The notes under the pieces are model-generated. The model was not told the origin of the DNA and ran no database searches. It saw only the letters and a list, made by a program, of their open reading frames with translations. Positions 40,301 through 49,300 of a stretch of 64,000 bases of DNA are shown piece after piece. Positions within the stretch are counted from its first letter, which is position 1. Each line of letters begins with the position of its first letter. The DNA comes from Eumeta japonica (lineage: Eukaryota > Arthropoda > Insecta > Lepidoptera > Psychidae). The DNA is taken from NCBI GenBank assembly GCA_005406025.1, contig BGZK01000279.1, positions 124,001-188,000 of the forward strand, read 5' to 3'. Position numbers and translations under genes: made by a program.

Positions 40301-43300
40301 ATAAAGCTTGTACACGTTATACGTGATATGGGTGGAATTGACTTCTTTTCAAAATCCGATGGACTCTTGCCATCGGTATACCGGTGCACCTTTAAATTTC
40401 GCGGACACTGATAGTTGGGTCGTTTTCGATTTCGTCTAATACATCACTTTCATAGTCGTATTGTGGCCTTCCTTCGCCATGATGATCTCCAAGGATTTTG
40501 CCTTCTAAGTACGTATTATGCACACGTATGAATGTACGTTTTTTTTTGGATATTGATTTCTTGGATTCGGGTATCGTTGACCATATAGAGCTGCAGCTCT
40601 ATTGGTATTGCCTTTGAATTCGCCATAAATGTAATGCATTTGAGCATATCCACGCGGAGGGTAATAAGGTATGTTACGTTACAAATCGTGTTATCAAGTT
40701 GTCACAACGATAGAAACAACGGTAGCGAAATCGCAAGTATAAGACCTTACCAAACAGTCCAAATCACGAAGCTGGATCAAGTTCACAAAAGAAAACACAA
40801 AAACGTTAGCAGAGTAAGAAAGTTTATTGAGGACAATAAAATGAGTCGAACCACAGAAGTTAACGTACTGATTTCAATCTGCGGTACGGATACGCATCGA
40901 AGTGTCCGTTACTATTTCTTTCCAATCCGTTGTGGCAAACCGATTTGCCTCTTGGTTTGCGAAAGGAGCATCCCGCTCCTTATTGAGACTTGACTCGTAT
41001 CTACTGTGCTCTGCTCGATCATACGATCATAAGTTATAAGTACTTTTTTTTTGGTAGCAGCTTATCAAATAATCGAAAAACTTATAACGAGCAACTTACA
41101 CACAAGTGTATGTTCGGTCGCTGATACCGTGCAATACAACGTTAGCAAAGTATTAACCGTGTGAGTTTTTAACTATTCCTGTGAATTCTTCAATACCTGT
41201 GTATTGTATATTTCTAAAATTGCCACAAAACAGGCAAGTTTTTCTAATCGGTCGCAAGGTTTCAGTAGTACATTTTTTTTTCAGGGCATCCGTTTGAAGT
41301 CGGCACAAAGTTATAGGAAGTGGTTAGATGTTTTTGTAAATTTTTGATAACTAACACATAAAACTAAAAAAGTATATGCTACATTAAATAAACTCAAATA
41401 TAGGCTTTTGAATAAAAATAACAATAAGTCATTCACAGCTAGACTAACAAAAAAAAAAAAAATATAACAAAAACAAAGATTAAAAAAAAAACAAATAAAA
41501 TATGAACCGCAAACAGTATATTAAACTTGGATAATAAAAATTTTTGTCTTTAGGTAGGAAATCATCCCCAGTAAACCTCGATTTAAAATTATTCGGGGAT
41601 AATGGGACTCCTTGCATATATATATCATAGAATATAAATATTTTTAAAACAGAAGGATGTCAGTTTGTCTTGAAGGTATTCTCGTATCAGTGTGAGTTAA
41701 TTTCACGGTTAAAACGCACCTTTTAACTTACTTACACGCTTTATGTCTTAACTTCTAAACTCTTGATTTTTGCTACAGCAAATTAAAACACAAACGCAAA
41801 TAGTGATGAAATTTCTGTTTTTATTTGGCTCAATGCTGAAATGCGTTGCTGTCGATTCGGGAGGTACCGGGTTTGATCCTGACCGTAAACGAAGTAGCCA
41901 ATAGGTTTATACCTTAAGTCAAAATATGTCATACGCTCAGTGTTACTGAGAGCATCTTAAACCGCCTATCTCCAATGTTGACAACGTAATGGATTTAGGC
42001 CTCTCAATCTGCAATAAAAGTGCTACATAAGCTAAAGTTCCCATATATGTTGCAATTTCGTGAGAGTTATATTTATCTGGCTCTATATATGGTATCACAG
42101 TAAGGAGTAGACCACAATTTTCTGGTAATAATGTCACAAGTGCGAAGTAATCTGATGCTACAATTACAATTCGAATTCCTAGCATGGTGGCTTTTTACGG
42201 TCATCTTATACGTGCAGCTTATAGCGATGTACATTGCTATGAAATTATAATGATGAATTGTAATAAATAATCTTTAAATTTATCATACTAATCACTCTAT
42301 TTTTAAATGATGTTTATCTTGAATTTCATAAGTGGTGACAATAGTTATAAAAATGCACGTACTTCAACTTTGCCTTGTTTGATCAAATACTCTGGCGTTT
42401 CGGGCATGCCCAGAAACAGAAGGAATGTCACGCAGGGCACCATTATGCTCAACCAGAACAAGGCTTTGACGTCCATCAAATTGGCGCATATGTAGCTGAT
42501 CAAGTAGCCGACGTTCCTGCTCAAAATCAAGAGTGAGCCCAGGGCTCCTCTCAGATCTATGTCGCTGATCTCTTTCAGGTAGATGGGCAAGACGATGTAA
42601 CACGCTGAACAAGGTATACCAGCCACGGCCCTGGCCAGTATTAACGCCCAGGGTTGTAAGCAGCATATCTTGATGAGCCAGTACACCTGTTGAAAATATT
42701 ACTGTTGGTCAATGAGTGATTTAGATTTCGGTTGCTTCTTTAAAATAAAATAAAATTTCTAATACGTAATGTAGAAATTTGAACATTTAAAAATGGTTAA
42801 ACTGGCGAGGTCATTTCATGCGAATTTGGAACGAGACGCGCTCGGAAAATCTCGTCGTACACTACATTCATAGACAAGTATGAATAAGTGATCGCGGTGT
42901 CAACTCAGGCACCATGTATAGAATGATGGTATATTTTCCAAGTTTTTATTGTTTGAAGGAATTGACATACATAGCTGATTTGACCTGTTTACGACCATAT
43001 TTACCATTAAGTCAGCCCACGTAACTGTGCTGGTTGTTATAATCACAGGAAGGAGGAAGAATAAAGAAAAAATAAATAAATTCGACGATTTAAAAACTTA
43101 ATGCGATATTTGGGTTGAGAATCAAAAAGGGGCCAAAGAAAGAACAAGAGCACACATTTCACATTTTAAACATATTAATATTAAAATATTCCTCTTTTGC
43201 TTTCAAAATGTTAGCTTTCGGGGTGGTTTTCGCTATCAAACTTGTCATCAGATATCATGAAATTTAAATATGTAATATATTCTGAACATATAACTCGCAT

Positions 43301-46300
43301 GGCATACGCTTGAAATTTAAATACCCCAGTTTAAATAAAAAAAGATTGTTATTGCCACTCCTCTCAGTTGTTAACAATACCGTAGTTAAGGCAGGTAGCT
43401 TATGTTATCTTTTGTTTTAGAACAATGATTATAAAATAAAACAGAGAATATTAACTTGGCTATGTATAAGTCATTTTTCCGAAATTATTACGCGTAGTAT
43501 TTTAAAAGAATTCGTCGACTATGTGACAGACAAACGTTTGCTGAAGCAAATATTGAATTTAACAAGTAGTTCTTCTACGTTTTATAGCTTGGCGAATTCT
43601 GTCGCCTTATCGACTCTTTTCCTATTACAGTAAAGCCGAAAAAAAAAAACTTACAGAAAAGTATAGAGTGATCTCATGATCAAGTTTAGAGTTAAAAATA
43701 ATAAATATCTACTTACTATCAAAGACAGCGTCAACGCGAGCGTCATGGCTTTTCTACCGTATCTGTCTGTCAAATAACCCATGGGGGCGCCGAATACGAT
43801 GGCTGTTATGTACGTGACCGATGCCACCCACGACAGATCCTCTTTGGTGTAGGGCTCCGGCGAGGGCGTGTCCACCGACTGCAGCAGCGTCATCATCGGC
43901 GAAAGCCAGCCCTGGACCATGCCGAAGTTCAAAAGTGGTATCGTTACTGTAACAAGAAAAATAATTATCCGATAAATAATGATAGCATTAAATAAAAAAA
44001 ATGTGATATCAATATTGTGCAGGTCATATTTTTTTTTACTCTTTTTAAAAGTTCACTTTCTCCATGTTTTTCAATTTCAGATTATAAGGTCTTGGATCTT
44101 AAAATACCTACGTTGAGCCACAGTAGGTTCCCTTGAACCGTATTACTCATTCCTTGTTATTTATTTTATCTACTATCATTGCATTATGTATTCAAGGTGA
44201 TTTAGTTACTTTCGGCTATACAGCGTATTCCATTGAATTAAAAGGAAGGTTTTACTGATATGGATTTTATTATCATCGATTTATTACTCTTGAGTCACAC
44301 TTGTCCACAAGTAAATGATCCTAACAAGGTCAAAAACGTATAAAAATTATTCTCTTGTATTTGGATTTGAATGTTAATGTTACGGTGGTAACTTAATGCG
44401 CATTCAATCTAATTCAATCTCTACTCCTGCACATTGGTTCACTTTTGGATCCCTCACTATTATATATAGACGTAAGAGAAATATATATTTTTTATAAGTT
44501 GTTTTCCCATGGACATCTGTAACCTCAAGGGTTTTAATATTGCTTTGCTTGCAGTTGCATTACAGAAGCTTTCATGGTAGACTTTCATGCGAGTGTCTAT
44601 TGAAGAAATATAATTTATTGGACTTGAATCGTAGGCGCCTCCAGTTCGATGCTAAGATGTTGTTCGACTTAAGTCACAACAGATATGAATGTGAATGTTG
44701 TGCTATTGTGTTCTTCAACAATTCCATTAAAAGAAATTCGTTTGCAGTGCGACCGTTGTCGCACTATATATATATATGTCGCGGTATATATATATATATA
44801 CCGCATACTGATCTTGCTTATATTATACTACATTTATAGAGATGTATATTACATGCTATACAATACACTATATGCTGACGATTGTAAATTAAACGATCGG
44901 TGACATGGAAATAATGTTCAACACCATATACATCGACGGCTTAACTCATCTGTGTCAAAAATAAGGCATCTATAAGTCCGGTATGGGAGAGAAAGTTGCG
45001 CTTTCAGTATAAGATTCGCGAATATGTAGTGCGGAGGGGCAATATAACGACTTCGCTTTTTGTTAACACTTGATTTCGCTTCCCATCTAAACTCACAACT
45101 ATACAACAACAATTAATTAATATTGTAGAGATTGCTCGATAATATCTATCGATTAATCTCTACAATCCAAAACTTTATTGTAGAAGAGTTTTCTGTCACA
45201 ATAAAATTGTTTACGATCGTACATCAGAAGTAGAATTCAATTTTACTCAGTTAGAAATAACCGAGACGATAATATTTTTAAAAGATTTCGCGATCTAGCC
45301 GCAGCCGCGTACAAGCCCTCGTTCTAGATCGACGCCAGGAATGAGGCTCCGGGCCGCTATCGACCGCGGACTGGCGGAACCAGTCGGTATTTCTAGAAAT
45401 GTCTAAAATTAACTGCATGCGTTCCATTACGCGTGCGCGCCGCGCCGCAGGTTTTGTGATGCCGGAACGATGGTATTTATTTTTTTTAAATATTTTATAT
45501 AATAATAAATTAAAAAAAAATAAAGTCCAGTCTTATTTTGTACCAGTGAAACACGGCTTTCATGTAATATTTTACTGTGTGGTAAAGTGTGATTTGTTGT
45601 CGAAAGCGGAATTGTTGGGCGATTGAATTAAATTTTCTGTTATGTAAATCATTTTTTTATTTCTTTGTCGTATTTTTAACCTTTTTTTTTATTATTGTAA
45701 AATGATTTTGTGTGTCTTATACACTAAAATAATAATAGTATTCCTTAATCAATTGAAAACAATATCCTTGATATTTCTAAACCCATACTTAATTTTTATA
45801 ATTACAATTTATAAATAGTGTCTGCTAATATTTTTAAGTTTATTTGTCGTCTTTTTATTTAGGAAACAAGTGTGGTCAAAATATTAAAAACAAATAAGGT
45901 AATACTTACCAGTCTATATACACTAAAATCAATGTCAATCGCTGTGTCACTTGTAGGTTCCAATATTACTCTATCATCGAAATAGAAAATAATAGAATTA
46001 TAACGTCTAACAAATTCACGTTCATTCGTGTCACACAACTTGCACAAATGTAAATGAGATTATACGACATATTTTTAAACCAAATAAATCTCTTACAAAT
46101 AACCTTATTATTATCTTTTTTAGAAGTAATTTTGAAAGAAATTGTTATTTCTTAATCGAAGAGAAAGAATGAGAATTCTATTTGATAATAGAAAGAGAAA
46201 GAGAAAACACACGATGAACATCTGTAGGGCCGGGAAGCCAATATCGTATGCTTCGCCTATTGGGTAGCTAACAACGTTTGGTCATTTTTCGATGTAGGAG

Positions 46301-49300
46301 TAGTTCTATGCTTTTAAATTTCGATGCATTCTATAGACTGAGCTAAAATTTATTAGTTACATTCAACATATTACTGGGATGGTTAAAATTTTAGTAGTTT
46401 TAACAATTTTCAATAGCCGGCACTGTGGACCACGCAATAAAAGTTATGATTGAAATTATGTAGCGATGTGAAGTGAAATTATTTTATTGGATAAGCGATT
46501 CATGTATTTTTTATCAGTTGAAAACACTGGAAAGGTTAAGAAGGTAATATAAGCAAATATAGACCTTAGCCAGTCATTGATAAAATATTTAACTGAATTC
46601 ATAATGATAAACTTTTTGTGGTCCAATTTTACTAAACTGGTCAATTTTGTATAGTTAATACTGTCCCTTCGACGTTATTATTTTGTTAAAAAGTGGAAAG
46701 AAAAAATCTGTACATTAAAAGTATTTGAGAAAAAATATTCTGAAGATGTTAGAAACGATAATAAAATACATTTTAATAGATTTTAAAATTACTGTTTATG
46801 TGTCTGAATCCGTTCGCGAAATCCACAAAAACTACGAGAATTTGATGAAATTTGGTATGATAATAGCTTATACCCCGTAGTGATATATAGGATAATTTTA
46901 CCTCGTTTTGCTGCTATTTTTTTACACCATGCATATTTTGAACAGAAGCGGAATTTTCATCGAGACCAGAATCAGAATCGAAAATAGAACCGGAATTGGT
47001 ATCGAAAACAGGACAAAGATCGGGGGAATGGTTGACAGCGTTATCAGTCGATATAAAATGGTTGACAGAATTATCAGTCGATATTTAATGGTTGACAGCG
47101 TTATCAGTCGATATAAAAAATGTGGCAAGTCGTCGAACATACATACGGGTAGAACTGGAGGCGAAAGCTAGTGTTCAATAAAATTTACTTTCTAATTTTT
47201 TTTGAGCTGAAAGACTGTTTGAAAAGTCTAACGGGACTAAAAAACGAGATCGTATGATTTTTTACATGATATTGTTTTGATGTTTTTAGTTCATTTTTAC
47301 GCGATTGAGGTTTTTAATTTCTAATTATTTTTTTTATTGATCTGTTATACTTTTAAATCTGTTTATTTCAATGAAAGTAGCAAATGTAAGCCTTTATTAA
47401 TAGTGAAGTGCGGGTGGATGACATTAACTGCGATACAAGGTTGTAATCGAATTTGTAGCGTGGTATCAAAATTAAAAGATGCAATCGCAAAAAGTCATAA
47501 CTGAATGTTTGTCAAAAAATGGTTTAAATTCGATGTCATTAATCAGTGACGAGTTCGTGCACGAGGTGGCGTTTTTGGACGAAGATCATTGGATCATTCT
47601 ATAATTTATTAGTACTTAATTCAATCAAAAATTAAAAACGCGGTCAAAGTCTCAAGCATAAATAATACACATACGATCGTCTCAAATTCAGCATATTTTT
47701 GTACAAATAACAATAACATATTTAACTTTTAGTTAAATACGTTAAATAAAATTAGATTTTCTTGAACAATTTTTCGCTAAACTTCGATCCAATAAGTTAT
47801 TCGTAAACCGATAAGATAAAACCCTGAACGCACTTTATAATACTTCGAGATGAACTTGACAGAGGTTGTTTCACGAAAACCAAAATTTACTATTCTGACT
47901 GCAACGGATGGCATCATACGTGCATGAGAACTGGTTACCCCTAATGCTAATTATAAAACTAGTTCCGTATTATCGAACGTTTACAAGCGAATTGTTTTTT
48001 GCGAGGCGCGTGACCGTGTTTTTAAAACGTTTTTGTATCAACATCTACGTCTCTCGCGACCTTTTGTTTTTTATAATAAAAATAAAATAAAAACAAGTAA
48101 AACGAGATGGAATCGATTCTTGGAACGATAAATAAAACGAAACGATAGTCAACCACGAAGTTCGTTTGTGTACATTTTATTATTTTCATTTTTTGCTGGT
48201 TTTTTGGACTTTGACACCGTAACGAACTAAGTGTATACGCGGAGTTGAGCTAGCGACGGGTCGTCTACGAAATGAAAGCTTAGCTTATCAATCGAAGAGG
48301 AATTGAGCAAATTGAGCAATGAGCTCAGATGGAATTGAAGCCATTCGCTCAGTGCCTCGATTAAACTGAGCCGCTTAAATTGAAATAAAATTATTGGAAC
48401 GACAAGCACACCCATGTCTGTGACGCATGAGTGTATATTTGGAAATTTTATTATACTTATTTAAAGTTATTTATTTGAGCTCACTTCAATAAGCTTTTTC
48501 TTTATTGAAATAAGAATGTTTATTTGCTTTGTAATGAAACTGTCAAAGTTGTTTTACTTTTGCTTCAGGCAGCGTTAAAAAGTGACGTCTATGTTTTCTT
48601 TGATACAATAATAGTGTTGTGTTCGTCGATACCTGTCTACTTCAAAAGGAATATGGAATAATATTTTGGCAAATAGAAAAATTTGGTACCAAAATAGGTC
48701 TAGCACACGTTTTATTTAAGGGGTCGATACCAACCTTTTTAAAATAAAGTTGTGATCATTTTCCGTAAATAGAAAAAGATAATTGCAAAATAGATTTTAT
48801 AGACGTTTTATTCTCGTCCCAAGCGGTGGAACTTGGTAATTCAGAACGGATTTTGGTTGCGATTGTATTAAAACCGCGTTAAAAACAGTTCGCCGTACAA
48901 ACCAATCATGTGATCTCTCACAGACGTTATTTCGTTTATTCTTTGTTAATCTGTTCGAATAACTTGTAGCTGATGAGTTAAAAATTGGCTTTTGAGGGCT
49001 GTGTGAGCGGCCCAACAGTTATACGAAAAGCATTAGCTTTTACAATTTGTAAGAATAATGTTAGAATATTTTATGAATAAAAAAAATACATAAATATTTA
49101 TCAGGTAATTTGTTCTAGAATTGACGTTATTTATAATATTTTTAAATATTAATATAATGATATTTCATCCATTAGTTTGAGAAAAGAAATAAAGACGTGT
49201 GTTTCTCTGAAAATAATAGTTTTTATTCTTTAAATGCTAACTTAAACAATTACATTATTTATGCGTAAAAACAAACATTCACTTACCTGAAAATAAGAGA

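Larger units (their letters stand above)
35911..42362 (-). other. Transporter intron 3 (about 6.5 kb)
   Basis: Expanded by transposons: a mariner with terminal repeats (38816-40074), an HTH-type transposase relic (40140-40630), a degenerate-core repeat (37594-37930), an RTE-like tail (37258-37375) and a SINE head (41835-41900). An unidentified ORF on the gene strand sits at 41943-42185. 35.9-37.2 kb and 40.7-41.8 kb show nothing I recognise. Confidence 0.7.
43947..49286 (-). other. Transporter intron 1 (about 5.3 kb)
   Basis: Holds a TA-core palindrome at 44781-44804, a hairpin at 45122-45166, a CpG-rich patch at 45290-45470 and a degenerate-core repeat with a 30-bp triplication at 46925-47175. 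The rest is A+T-rich sequence in which I see no exon; 47.9-49.2 kb in particular holds nothing recognisable. Confidence 0.7.

Noticed and set aside
40585..40602. 18-base palindrome ATAGAGCTGCAGCTCTAT
   Set aside because: Falls inside the transposase relic's reading frame, where coding sequence explains it; too short to call a separate element.
44685..44903. LYADDCKL near the end of a plus ORF, like a reverse-transcriptase YADD motif
   Set aside because: No other RT motif is readable on either side and a stop follows within a few codons; probably chance in a TA-rich stretch.
46908..47171. 87-codon ORF with a ten-residue repeat
   Set aside because: By-product of the 30-bp tandem units in repeat B; no conserved protein feature.
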